This document shows positions 12,869-23,171 of a stretch of 64,000 nt of DNA, in pieces. The notes beneath the pieces are model-generated. The model ran no database searches, was not told the origin of the DNA, and saw only the letters and a list, made by a program, of their open reading frames with translations. Each line of letters opens with the position of its first letter. Within the stretch, counting starts at the first letter, position 1. The position numbers and the translations under genes were made by a program. Location: positions 2,976,001-3,040,000 of the forward strand of contig BCHX01000008.1 in assembly GCA_001599755.1 (NCBI GenBank). Reading direction: 5' to 3'. The stretch is from Gliomastix tumulicola (taxonomy: Eukaryota; Ascomycota; Sordariomycetes; Hypocreales; Bionectriaceae).

Positions 12869-14814
12869 ATGATCTCTCTTCTGCAAGGAGCCACGGCACT
12901 GGCACTGCTGGCCGGCAGTGTCGACGCCTACATCATCCCCAGGCAGTGTATGTCTACTTTGTTTCTCGTTCTCCTGAACACATGATACTGACAGACATGG
13001 CTCACCGTCCAGCCGCCAACAACAACACCGCCGACTCGGAGCACCTCAAGACGTGGTGGCAGCCAACGGGCGAGATCAACCCCAAGCACCGCGTCCAGGA
13101 CGGCAACGTCCGCCAGTCGCACGTCTACTCGATCCAGGTCGCCTCGTCCGAGTCCGCCTCGGACTTCTACGACTCCTTCGTCTACGAGTCCGTCCCGCGC
13201 AACGGCAACGGCCCCATCTGCAAGCCCGACGATCTGACGTCCATCTGCGATGTCGACGACCAGATCTCCATCGAGGTCGACATCGGCGTCGACATGGCCT
13301 GGACGCAGTTCCTCACGGCGGGGGACACCATCGTCAGGGTCACGCGGCACGACGGAGGCTCTGTTGACGCGGACAACGTCGTCATCCGCCCGACGACGCT
13401 CGGCTTCGAGGTGCAGACCGAGGAAGGGGGCGCGGCCGTGCTCATCCGCGTGCCCTTCCACGAGAACGGGCAGCGCTTCAGCGTCGAGTTCCAGGACAAC
13501 CTGTGGGAGTACCGCAACGCCGCGTCCGGCCTGCACTCGTACTACGTGCAGAACGTGAAGCCCGACGGCACCAACTACGTATCTGAGTACACGGACGACA
13601 TGCCCGTTGTCGGTGTCGAGCCGCTCAACGCGCTGCTTGTCTTCGTCAGTCCCTTCCCGGATGCCAAGTACGTGCCTGATCTCGAGGGCGACAACGTCCA
13701 CACGGTGCCCGAGGGGCTCGTGACCGATCTCACGGGCGTCACGGCGTCCACGCTGTACTTCCCGCCGGGCGTCTACTGGCTCACGGGCTCCAACCACGCG
13801 ATCCTGTCCACGAGCATCACGTGGGTGTACCTCGCGCCCGGCGCGTACGTCAAGGGCGCCTTCCAGTACGAGAGCCAGGAGACGGATCTCCGGGCGACGG
13901 GCTTCGGCGTCGTCTCGGGCGAGCAGTACGTCTACCAGGCGAACACGGCGCAGGGCTACGAGAACGTCAAGTCGGACGACACCTCGCTCAAGATGTGGCG
14001 CGGCCACTCGGCGCCGGGCACGCGCTGGACGATCCACGGCCTCACGACCAACACGCCGCCGTTCAACAGCATGGACTTCTACGGCGACGACCTCAACCTC
14101 TTCTCCGTCGACGCGAGCGACTACAAGCAGGTCGGCGCCTTCTTCGGCCAGACGGACGGCATCCAGATGTATCCCGGCTCGCACGTGCGCGACGTGTTTT
14201 ATCACGTCGGCGACGACGGCATCAAGACGTACTACAGCGATGTCCTCGTCGAGCGCATGACGGTCTGGAAGACGAGCAACGCGCCCATCGTGCAGTTCGG
14301 CTGGTACGCCCGCGACGTGTCCAACGTGACCGTCGACCAGGTGCAGGTCATCCACACGCGGTACACGACGCAGGAGGTCAAGTGGCCGCGCGGGATGATC
14401 GGCTCGGCCGTCAGCTACCTCGACCAGGAGTCCACGGCCACGGCGGACAGCACCAAGACGCTGCGCGACTACCGCCTGACCAACTCGCGCTGCGAGGGCA
14501 TCTGCCCGAACCTGATTGGCGTGAACCCGCTGCAGAACATCGACACGCTGCTGCTCAAGAACATCTCCATCGAGCAGCTGGGCGACCGCTCGACGCAGGT
14601 CGGCAAGAGCACCATGAGGGTCTTCACCGACGGGCAGAGGGGCGACGTGCCCGTGACGCTGGGCGCGGACTCGCCGGACGGGCTGGGGCTGATCATCGAG
14701 GACTACTACGTCGGCGGCGAGAAGGTCAGCTTCGAGGCCGACAACTGGCAGCACGACAGGCTGGGCCAGCTGGACATTGACGCCTACTGGGAGGGCCACT
14801 GGACGGTGCGGTAA
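12869..14814 (+). CDS. secreted GH49 glycoside hydrolase (dextranase/isopullulanase family)
   Basis: Two exons, 12869-12947 and 13013-14814, flank a 65-nt GTATGT..CAG intron and give 626 residues. Residues 1-20 form a signal peptide (hydrophobic core, AGSVDA end). The mature chain has the family layout of an N-terminal beta-sandwich followed by a right-handed beta-helix. Three acidic residues fit the GH49 catalytic set: Asp408 in QTDGIQMYPG, and Asp427 and Asp428 in GDDGIKTYYSD. Their 19/20 spacing matches that known for Aspergillus isopullulanase and Penicillium dextranase. A CEGICP motif and the C-terminal VGGEKV and LGQLDID segments are also family-like. It would hydrolyse an extracellular alpha-glucan. 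Whether the substrate is dextran (alpha-1,6) or pullulan cannot be decided by eye. A Zn2Cys6 regulator follows on the same strand 359 nt downstream and may control it. Confidence 0.93.
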
Positions 14815-15173
14815 CTAAGTAGGAAACGGCCGATAGGACCATGACTGAAGGGAACATATAGTATTATACAATAGGCAGAAGAAACGTACAAAAAAAAACA
14901 TGATTCAATGACGATTCACGTGTCAATCGCCCTTTCCCCGGATCCCGGATAAGCGCAGCGTGCATGATGCGGGATGCCCCCTTTCTTCAGGGGCTTCGGG
15001 GCATTACCGCATCTAGTTAAGACCACCTCCGGGCCTCGCCCTCCTCGTGAGGGGCCGATGGGGTCATGGATGGTGAAAGTCTGGGGAGAGAGAGAGACAG
15101 ACACGGACGGAGCTGATCCTCTTTCAGACGTTCTGTTTGTTCCGATCAAGTGATGTGATTAGATTGCTACTCC
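14815..15173. other. intergenic, GH49 to Zn2Cys6 gene
   Basis: This holds the 3' region of the GH49 gene, including an AATAGG-like AT-rich stretch and an A8 run near 14870-14900, and the promoter of the downstream regulator. No further gene is visible. Confidence 0.6.
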
Positions 15174-17008
15174 ATGCAGGGACAGACAGACTGGGATCAC
15201 ACACCGCTGCTGATGAGTCACACAATGTCCTGGGCTCGGTGTCAGACGCTCACGCTGCACAGCGCTCCCGGTGAAGCCTCGCTCAGCCCCGTGCTGCGGA
15301 GGGCCTGCGACCGGTGTCGGCGGCGCAAGACGAGGTGTGACGGGCGGGACGGATGCCGGGCTTGTGTCAAGGCGGGCGTGGAGTGTCTGTATCTGGCTGT
15401 GCCGAAGCCGCTGGGACGGCGGCCGCGGAAGCAGAGAGGAGGCGGCGGCGGCGGCGGCGGCGGTAGTAGTGACGGGGGACACAGCAAGGCGAGTCCCGGC
15501 GGCGGCAAGGGAGATACCGTCCTGGACGACGAGACGCCTGTGGCGTTGTCTGATCTGGGGGACAGTCTGGACTGCCCGACACTGGACTCCTGGAGCCCGT
15601 CTCTGGACCTGAACACCACGGATCTCCCCTACGACACCCTCCTCCTCGACTCTCTGACGCCCTCCGAGGACACGCCCTCCTTCAGCCCCCCGACAGACTG
15701 GACCGTCCCCCCGTCAACCTTCACCCCCTACATCACCCTCTTCTTCACCCGCCTCTACCCCGTCTTCCCCATCCTCGACCACGCAACCGTGCTCCTCTCC
15801 CAGGATAGCCCCTCCTGGCCCGAATACACCCTCCTCACCGCCCTCGCCACCGCCGTCTCCGTCCAGCTCAACCTCGTCCTCACGCCCGAACACACGCCCG
15901 AGTTCTGGATGGGCCAGACCCTCCGCGCCCGGCAGCAGTTCGACATCACGACGGCCGCGCCCGACGACGAGGTCGCCATCGTCACCTCCTTCTTCATGTT
16001 CAAGTACTACGGGAACCGCAACCGGAGCGCCCGCGCGTGGTACCACCTCCGCGAGGCCATCGGTTTTGCGCTGGGCGCCGGGCTGGACGATACGTGGCGG
16101 TACGAGGAGCTGGAGGAGAGGGTTGCGCAGAGAAGATGCCGGCTGTTCTGGCTGCTTTACGTGACGGAGCGGTACGTGTCAAGACTGCGGTGAGTAGGTA
16201 TAGAGAGAGTTGTACTGACATAGGACAGGGCGTATGCGCTGCAGCAGAAGGCAACGGCCATGCTGCGGCCCTCGATCTCCCTCCCGCGGCTCTCCGGCTC
16301 CGACGACCCGAAGCTCATCCACGGCTTCGTCTGCCTCGTCACCCTCTTCCAGTCCGTCGACGACCGCTTCCTCTCCGTGTGGAAGGGCGCCAGCACGGTC
16401 TCGACCCTGTGCTTGCCCGGCAAGGTGAGGGAGACTCCGGAGGAGGAAGATACAAAGACGGGGGAGATGGTCGAGGTGCAGAGGCTGGATGTCGGCGTCA
16501 CGCGGAAGTGGCTGCATCTCCTGGCGTGGCAGATACAGACACGGGGGCCGGGGGGCACGCTGCTCATAGATATGAGTGTTCCGTTTGCCGTGTCGCGGGA
16601 GACGCTGCGGGTCATCACGATGGGGGATCGTCCGTCGCTGGAATGCCACGGCATTGGGATGGTACGTACCCGGCTACATATCCTGTCTTGTTCTACTAGT
16701 TACATGCTGACAGAAGGGTCCAGGAGCAGAAGATGTTCGACATCGCATGCTGCCTCGCCGACGTCCTCCGCTGCTCGACCAGCCTCGATCCCGACGCCGT
16801 GTCGGCTGGCTACGGGTATCTACACGGCTTCATGACGGTGCTGGCGTCCTTCCGGAACAGAGAATCGGAGTATCTGCAGCCGCTGCTGGCGAGGGCGAGC
16901 ACGACACTGGCAGCTGAGCTGGGCGTGCCGGCGCTGCTGGGATTGGAGTGGGATGAGAATGGGGATAGTCAGGAGATTGTTGACTTGTACAGATCTTGTT
17001 CTGCTTAG
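15174..17008 (+). CDS. Zn2Cys6 fungal transcription factor
   Basis: Three exons (15174-16171, 16229-16661, 16724-17008) join in frame to 571 residues. The first intron is GTACGT..CAG (57 nt) and the second GTACGT..CAG (62 nt). The zinc cluster is Cys45-x2-Cys48-x6-Cys55-x5-Cys61-x2-Cys64-x6-Cys71, the standard Gal4-type spacing. A basic linker (GRRPRK) and a Gly/Ser-rich spacer follow. From about residue 180 a fungal-specific transcription-factor middle domain begins (FFTRLYPVFPILD), with the WYHLREAIGFALGAGL and RRCRLFWLLYVTERAYAL motifs that are characteristic of this family. Its position beside a GH49 enzyme suggests a pathway-specific regulator of alpha-glucan use, which is inference. ATG codons at residues 14 and 18 are alternative starts. 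Confidence 0.92.
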
Positions 17009-17087
17009 CTATGGACTATGATACATGATGTTACACTCTCTCTTCATTTCCTATCCCAACATTGCTGTATCCTTTCAAGTGCGATTT

Positions 17088-17343
17088 CTAACCGATGCGA
17101 TTCGCACAGGTCCAGCGCTGGACTGGGGCCGGGATGGACGCCACGACGTCCTTGGCCGGCTGCTGGTTCATATTTGCAGCTCCGTACTGGTTGTGATGCT
17201 GGGCGTCGAGGGAGGTGCGTGTTTCATCGCGCTGGCCTAGGACTCGCTGGGATGCCTTGGTGGCGGGCGAGAGCGTGAAGTGTGATCTGCTGGATGTTAG
17301 ATGGTGGTCTGAAGGGCCGCGAGCGTAGAGCTTACCCTGCCAT
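17088..17343 (-). CDS. small hypothetical protein with an 8-nt first coding exon
   Basis: The model has exons 17336-17343 (ATGGCAGG) and 17088-17289, split by a 46-nt GTAAGC..CTAAC..CAG intron, giving 69 residues. Support comes from a TATA sequence about 130 nt upstream, a Kozak-like CACCATGG at the start, a strong donor, a CTAAC branch point and retained frame. The 3' splice site is a tandem CAGCAG, so acceptor choice adds or removes one residue. The product is soluble and polar, without signal peptide or membrane segment, and ends in VQRWTCANRIG. I do not recognise the family. Its stop lies 79 nt from the stop of the convergent Zn2Cys6 gene. Confidence 0.6.
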
Positions 17344-17470
17344 GGTGGGAGCGTCGAGTGAGCTTGTAATGTAAAGGTAGGCTGGCTTGGACTTGTTTTG
17401 CTTTGGGATGTTTTCCAGTGTCGTCTGATCTGAGTTGACAAGCAGGCATGAGAAGACGGTGATCACGCCG

Positions 17471-17480
17471 CCTTTTATAG
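17471..17480 (-). promoter_or_regulatory. TATA box of the small protein gene
   Basis: On the minus strand CTATAAAAGG, about 130 nt before the ATG at 17343. It is the main evidence that the small gene is transcribed on its own. Confidence 0.6.
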
Positions 17481-18030
17481 ATGTCTCGCGACGGTCTGGA
17501 TACGTGATATCACCAACCTGGATCTTTCACTAAAGAAACACGATTCCATCACTTTCGACGATTCCAACGATTTTCATCATCTGCATTCATCTGCCTCGCC
17601 ACTAAACTGGCGAAAATGACGTTGCAGCCTGAAGCATGGGCGAGGCCTGGTGTGGCTCTTAATCTATCCAAATAGCCGGCTGGCCAATCCAGTCCCGCCC
17701 TTCAACGAACCCTGCCTCGTGAGGATTCGCCACCTGCGTGATAAGCTGGGGATCCCAGAGTCTTCGCTTTCTTGGGGATTATTTTAATTTCTGATGCTAT
17801 TGCTCTGATGGTCTGATGAAGTGTTCGCCACCTGCACCGCAAGGGGGAAGAACAGCTTTTGATGGCTTAATTCGACGGCCTGATCCTGTGACTGGGCACT
17901 GACAATAGCTCTTACGTCAAAGCCGCGAATCCCTTCTCAAGCATGGGGCTGTGACGAACGTGGCGCATGCCCAACGTCCTCTGCCCGTGTCTGCCTGGCA
18001 CTGAGAGGATGGATCATAGGCCTCGCGAGC
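17481..18030. other. intergenic, no gene seen
   Basis: Promoter DNA of the small minus-strand gene and the 3' flank of the phosphatase gene. CGCCACCTGC occurs twice (near 17728 and 17827) but no feature explains it. Confidence 0.5.
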
Positions 18031-19032
18031 TCAGTCAATGAGCAACTTCTTGACCTTCTCAACCTCCTCCGTGTTCCCGCAGACCAGCCCTCCTCTCTCA
18101 TCCGTGTTCTCCAGCGGTCTATCCAATATCCTCGAACCATCTGCAGGATCCACGGCCGCACCACCTGCAGCCTCCAGTATCAACGCTACAGGACACAGCT
18201 CAAACAGCCTGCGCAGCTTAGCCTGACTCGGCTCAAACACGGGCGACACGTAGATGCCGTGACCCTTGACCAGCGCGTGCACCACATCAGGCACCAGGCC
18301 GCCGGCGTACCGCAGCGAGTACTTGCCCGCGATGTAGTGCTGCACCAGCCCCATGTACCGCGGGTTGTCAGCCGCCGCGCGCAGGTTCGCCGGCGCGAAG
18401 TACCGCGTCTTGGAGCCGCCCAATCGGACTTCCGGGCGAATAACCTGGGACGAGGCGATGCCGCCCGTCTCGTGGTCGAGGCTGACCTCGAAGCAGACGG
18501 ACTCGCTCCCGGGGATACGCAGCGCGACGATGGCCGATGTCCGGGGCCCGAGCACGCCGAGGATCGCGGCGATCTGCCTCTCCGCCGGCGGCTGATGCAG
18601 CGCGGACGCGCCGTCCCAGATGCCCACGATGGTGCCCACGGTCCAGTTCGCCGCGACGATGGAGCTGCCGTCTAGCGGGTCAAAGGCCACCGTGTACGTC
18701 TCCTCCTCCTCCTCCCCCCGGATGCCGCTATGGTCGTCGTGCACCGTGACCTCGACGGGATCCTCCTCGCTGCTGGCCGTGGCGACGGACGGGCATCCGG
18801 CCAGCGCCGCGCGGATGATGTTCTCGGCCGCGACGTCGACGTTGAGCTGGTCGTCGCCAAAGGTGTTGGCCGTGCCGGCGAGGGCGACGTTGTGCGAGGT
18901 GCGGAGGGACGCCGAGACGGCTGAGATGGACTGCAGGAGGGCGGGGAGCAGTGACTCTCGGAGGGATGCCCTGTCTGCCTGGGGGAGGACGGCCTCGAGG
19001 TGGGCCTTGAGCTCAGGGCTGGGGGAAGACAT
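18031..19032 (-). CDS. FBPase-family sugar bisphosphatase (sedoheptulose-1,7-bisphosphatase-like)
   Basis: An intronless gene of 333 residues. It has the class I fructose-bisphosphatase fold signature: FDPLDGSS at residues 117-124 (metal and phosphate site), acidic SSEED at 88-91 preceding it, a KYSLRYAGGLVPDVVHAL segment in the sugar-binding half and LEAAGG near the C-terminus. Sequence tone is closer to the divergent SBPase-like group found in filamentous fungi than to gluconeogenic FBPase. It would remove the C1 phosphate of sedoheptulose-1,7-bisphosphate or fructose-1,6-bisphosphate in the cytosol. A short poly-Glu insert (residues 107-111) precedes the catalytic motif. It is divergent from the DUF3176 gene across a 750-nt spacer. 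Substrate assignment is by family resemblance only. Confidence 0.88.
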   Translation of the reverse strand: MSSPSPELKAHLEAVLPQADRASLRESLLPALLQSISAVSASLRTSHNVALAGTANTFGDDQLNVDVAAENIIRAALAGCPSVATASSEEDPVEVTVHDDHSGIRGEEEEETYTVAFDPLDGSSIVAANWTVGTIVGIWDGASALHQPPAERQIAAILGVLGPRTSAIVALRIPGSESVCFEVSLDHETGGIASSQVIRPEVRLGGSKTRYFAPANLRAAADNPRYMGLVQHYIAGKYSLRYAGGLVPDVVHALVKGHGIYVSPVFEPSQAKLRRLFELCPVALILEAAGGAAVDPADGSRILDRPLENTDERGGLVCGNTEEVEKVKKLLID

Positions 19033-19782
19033 GATTGGGAGAGGATTGAGGATGGTGGTGATGATGATGGCTACTACTAGTAGTACAGAATTAGCAGTAC
19101 AGACGCGTCATGTCTCCTGCCGTAACAATGGAAGAGGGGTCGTTCTTTCCATTTTCACAAGCAATTGCCTCGTGTGTGGTGGTAGCTCTTTCCCTGTGTC
19201 GGTGGTGGACCCTCAGGTTTGCTGTTAAGACGGCAGTATATTCGTGGCGTTTACAGTATGGCGGGATACTTGTCCCCTAACGTAGCATTCAGGAAATGGC
19301 TCACTCCATTATCACAGGCGGTGATGGCTTCAACTTCAACACGAACTTCTCCCCTCTCTTGATACCATTCCATCGCGAGTTCGTGATCATCGCCCATCGA
19401 CCGGCTACCCGCTCGTCTTGCCTGTTTCGCTCCTCGGCCGGATAAACCCATGGATTCAAAAGGAATGGTTCATTTCCGTCCATCATGCGCCGCCCAAAAT
19501 ACAACCCCCGCCAGCCGCCGTTGTTTCGGATTCTGCATGGATAGCAGAAACACCCCAGGCCAGGCTGATGTGACTTGCTCGATTCAACGGGGATCAAGAC
19601 ACAAGAAGATGCAACGATGCTTGCATGTAACAAAGACCCACACCAGGATCCCTGGCTGTCAAACACTCAATATCAGTCCTACTCGTCCGTCCTGCGCCGC
19701 GCCGTGACTCGGTCGGACTTCGACCTGCTGAAGATGCACTCAATTGCGGCCTGGGAGACTCCAGACGCTTGACGTTGGCGAT
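19033..19782. other. divergent promoter region between phosphatase and DUF3176 genes
   Basis: A 750-nt spacer between two divergent starts (19032 minus, 19783 plus). No convincing TATA box or further gene is visible. Confidence 0.5.
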
Positions 19783-22012
19783 ATGGCTGGGGACAGACCC
19801 GACACGGTGCCAATGGCCACCTTGCAGGGCCCCTACGTCGAAGAGAACCCATTCAGCCATCATCAGGACCACTACGACTCGGACGCAGAGCGACCTCGAG
19901 CTCACCGGGAGAACACCGACGACAAACAGGATGAGGCTGCATCCCACGCCAGCGATGAGCCGCCCCGATCCATCGTCAAAGGCGACTATGCGCCCTTCGA
20001 GGACCAACCACGCGAGCCCATAGGCATCCCCTACCGCGGCCCCCTCTACCACTTCAAAGCCTGGTCTCCGGAAGCCGCCTGGTGCCTCCTCACGATCGGC
20101 GTCTTCATCGGCCTCGTCGTCGTCCTCGCGCAGCACGATGGCAAGAAGATCCCCGAGTGGCCCCTCGGCCTGACGCTCAACACCGTTGTCGCCCTGCTCG
20201 CCACCATGTGCCGCTTCATGACCTTCATCCCCGTCTCCGAGGGCATCTCACAGCTCAAGTGGAACTGGTTCACCGCCAAGACGAGACCGCTCAAGGACCT
20301 GTATTCGTTCGACCAGGCCAGCAGAGGCCCGTGGGGCGCCATTATTCTCATCAGCAGGCTGAGGGGGCGCTTCATCTCACTGGGGACAATGGCATCATTC
20401 GTCATGATCTCGGGGCTTGTCACGTCTTTCTTGACGCAGTCGGCGGTGTCGTATTCGACGAGACTGGTGTCTGACACGCACGATGGCGTCGTGGCGCGCT
20501 CGGCGCACAACTATCCATATGGCATGATCGAGACCGGTCTTGATCGTGAGTTGATGCTATAGGGCATAAGAAAGATGTTCCATTGCTAACACCAGAACAG
20601 AGCAAGATGTCATTGACGGCATCTCCCGCGCAGCGTTCCAGGCCGTCTTCCTCACGGTGGACCAGTCATGGCCCCAGGTCGAGCCGGTGTGCCCCTCCGC
20701 AGACTGCAAATGGCCGCTCTTCCACTCCCTAGCCGTCTGCGCTAGCCTAGGCAACGTCACGGAGCACCTTACAGTCACAGAGGAAAAGCCCGAGCGATCG
20801 TGGGACGCGAGGATCTTCAATGCCACGCTTCCCAAGAATCTCGGCTATCTGACCGAGCAGTGGATGGACGACAAGCCCCGGCGGCACGTCAACATGACTT
20901 CTCCCATTGTGCCGCAGGACTTCGACTTCCCGGACCTGCAGCCCTGGGCAAACCTCACCAGGGATGAGATGGCCAACCTCACGACGGAAGACCTGGGCGA
21001 CCTCCCTTCGACCTTGGCCGCTTTCCCCGACGAGAGGCACACAATGTACGACTGGGGAAACAAGGACATCATCCTATCGACCTTTTCCCAGTACACCTTC
21101 ATCTACAATATCGAGAACACGGATCCGGAGGACAAGGACCACAGGTTCCGGGCAGTGGAGGTCCTCTGGCACTTCTGCGTTGACACGTACAACGTCACCG
21201 TTTCCGAGGGTACCACCAAAACCGAGAAGGTGCGCAGCACCGTCAAAATCGACCAGATCGGGAAGATGCCGGAGACCAGCATCAACTCATTCACGCTGGC
21301 GTCGGACCCGGATAGCGGCAACAAGGAGACGTTCAACATCAGCGCGTCGTGGGCATACGACCGACTCGATTGGGACTTCCGTGAGACGCTCAGCGGAGCG
21401 TGGTCTGACAAATACGGGGTGGGCCAGTATACCGAGTTCAACTATCAATGGGGCCGCAGCCTGTATCATGGGGTGAACCGCAACATGACGGCCGTCGAGA
21501 CGGATGAGCGGATGTGGAAGAATCTGCAGAGGCTGAGCGGCACCATGGCGGACAGCATGACCGCATAGTGAGTCTGCCGTATTCCAAATCCCTGATCTGG
21601 CCGTGCAAGCTCACAATTTCATAGCATGCGGAACAACGAGGCCAACAGCAACGTCAAGGGCGAGTTTCTCACCCCCGAGACTTTTGTCACGGTGCGCTGG
21701 GCGTGGCTGGCCTTCCTCGCGACTCAGATCGGCCTGACATTCGTCTTTCTCATCATCGTTGTCGTCCACACGGCCAAACTCGACGTCGAGGTCGTCAAGA
21801 GCTCCAACATTGCCGAGCTCTTCGCCGTCAGGGGCTCCGAGACAGCAGACAACGGCACGCCCGTCATGAGGCACCCACCCAGGTGGATGGGCTTCCAGCC
21901 CCGGCTCGACAGCACACTCAACGGCAGGCTGATGAAGGACGGGGACAACGGGTGGAATCTAGATCTCCAGCGCCAGCGGGCCAGGCTCTCGCAGCAAGCA
22001 CCGAAGGAATAG
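19783..22012 (+). CDS. DUF3176 family integral membrane protein
   Basis: Three exons (19783-20545, 20601-21567, 21625-22012) give 705 residues in one frame. Introns are 55 and 57 nt with GTGAGT donors. The N-terminal 85 residues are acidic and His-rich, probably cytosolic. Membrane helices lie near 98-117, 128-146 and 200-220, and a last one near 603-625. Between helices three and four is a large region with NVT/NMT-type glycosylation sites and the family's VCPSADCKWP / SLAVCASLGNVT cysteine motif. DUF3176 proteins are widespread in Pezizomycotina and have no established function. I start at the ATG at 19783 because the open frame further upstream has no in-frame ATG. The gene ends 130 nt from the stop of the convergent GST gene. 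Confidence 0.9.
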
Positions 22013-22142
22013 CGGGCAGTCATTTCATCTACCTAATTCGTTAATGTCTACTAGTAACACAAAGGCACATAGCTTCCACGCCTGCACTCCGTGATGCGCA
22101 TCTCAAGACACTTTTTTTTGGGATTTCTGCCTGTGTCAGCTT

Positions 22143-23079
22143 TTACTTGGCCTCCTCCTTCATCGACTTCTGGATCCAAGCCCTGGACGACTCGGCCTTG
22201 GCGTCGAGCTCGGCCTCGCTCAGCTTGGACTGCTCGAAGGCGGTGTGCGGCGTGGGCACGTGGCGGCCCTTCTCGAAGCCGGGGCGCTCGAGGAGGAAGT
22301 ACAGCCACTTCTTGAGGTTGGGGAACTCCTCCAGGTCAACGCCAGCCCATTCTGTTTGCAGGTTAGCATGGCCTTTATAGATTCTAAGGAAGAAAAAAGG
22401 GGGGGGGGAAGACGTACTTGCGGAGGCTACCCAGCCCCAGATGGAGATGTCGGCGATGGTGACGCGGTCGCCGACGATGAAGCCCGAGGTCGACGTGGCG
22501 AGGTGCGTGTCGAGCGTGCGGTAGAGGCGGCGCGTCTCGTTGACGTAGCGGTTGATGCCGTACTCGATCTTCTCGGGGGCGTATCCTGCGTCTGTGAGTC
22601 TTGGTTTCTCTGACCCGGGGAGCGTAGTCACTCACTCTTGAAGTGGTTCGCCTGGCCCTGCATGGGACCCAGACCACCCATCTGCCACATCAACTACAAA
22701 CACCGTCAGTCATCCCATCATCATCTCACTCAGAGAGAGACAGCCAGCCAATCTAACGTACCCAGCTCGCAACCTCCCAATGCTCCTTCGACCCGTACGG
22801 ATACGAAACCTTGTGCTCCTTGTCATACGTGGCGACGAGATACTCCAGGATCGCACCGCTCTCAAACACGCGCAGCGTGCTCCCGTCCTCGGCCTTGTCC
22901 GTCAGGGCCGGGATGCGGCCGTTGGGGTTGATCTCGAGGAACCAGGGCTCCTTCTGCTCGTTGTCCGTCATGTTGATCTTGTACACCTCGTACGGCAGGC
23001 CGAGCTCCTCGAGGAGGATGGAGGCCTTGATGCCGTTGGGCGTGTTGACGGTGTAGAGCTTGATGGCGGGGGTGGACAT
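22143..23079 (-). CDS. Ure2p-like glutathione S-transferase
   Basis: Four exons (22143-22351, 22418-22585, 22636-22693, 22762-23079) give 250 residues; starting at the upstream in-frame ATG (23139) would give 270. The thioredoxin-fold N-terminal half contains TPNGIKASILLEELGLPYEV, NPNGRIPAL and the FESGAILEYL motif of the glutathione site. The helical C-terminal half has VGDRVTIADISIWGWV, the N-capping motif of GST helix 6, then KWAGVDLEEFPNLKKW across the last intron. It would conjugate or reduce xenobiotics and peroxides with glutathione in the cytosol. I prefer the inner start because a TATA box lies only about 24 nt upstream of the outer ATG, which would leave almost no leader. The extra 20 residues (TSSRITQLTKHL..) could otherwise be a weak mitochondrial presequence. 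Confidence 0.92.
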
Positions 23080-23161
23080 GGTGGCAGTTGCGGCGGTTGT
23101 GAGGTGCTTTGTTAGTTGGGTGATGCGGGATGAGGTCATGAGATAGGCAGGGGGAACAATG

Positions 23162-23171
23162 GTTTATATAG
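23162..23171 (-). promoter_or_regulatory. TATA box of the GST gene
   Basis: On the minus strand CTATATAAAC. It is about 84 nt before the ATG at 23079 but only 24 nt before the ATG at 23139, so it bears on start choice. Confidence 0.6.

Noticed and set aside
12928..14799. 623-codon open frame antisense to the GH49 gene
   Set aside because: It is a shadow caused by strong third-position GC bias of the GH49 gene. The Arg/Val/Asp/His-rich translation has no domain. The same applies to long antisense frames over the siderophore transporter, the second Zn2Cys6 gene and the sterol acyltransferase.
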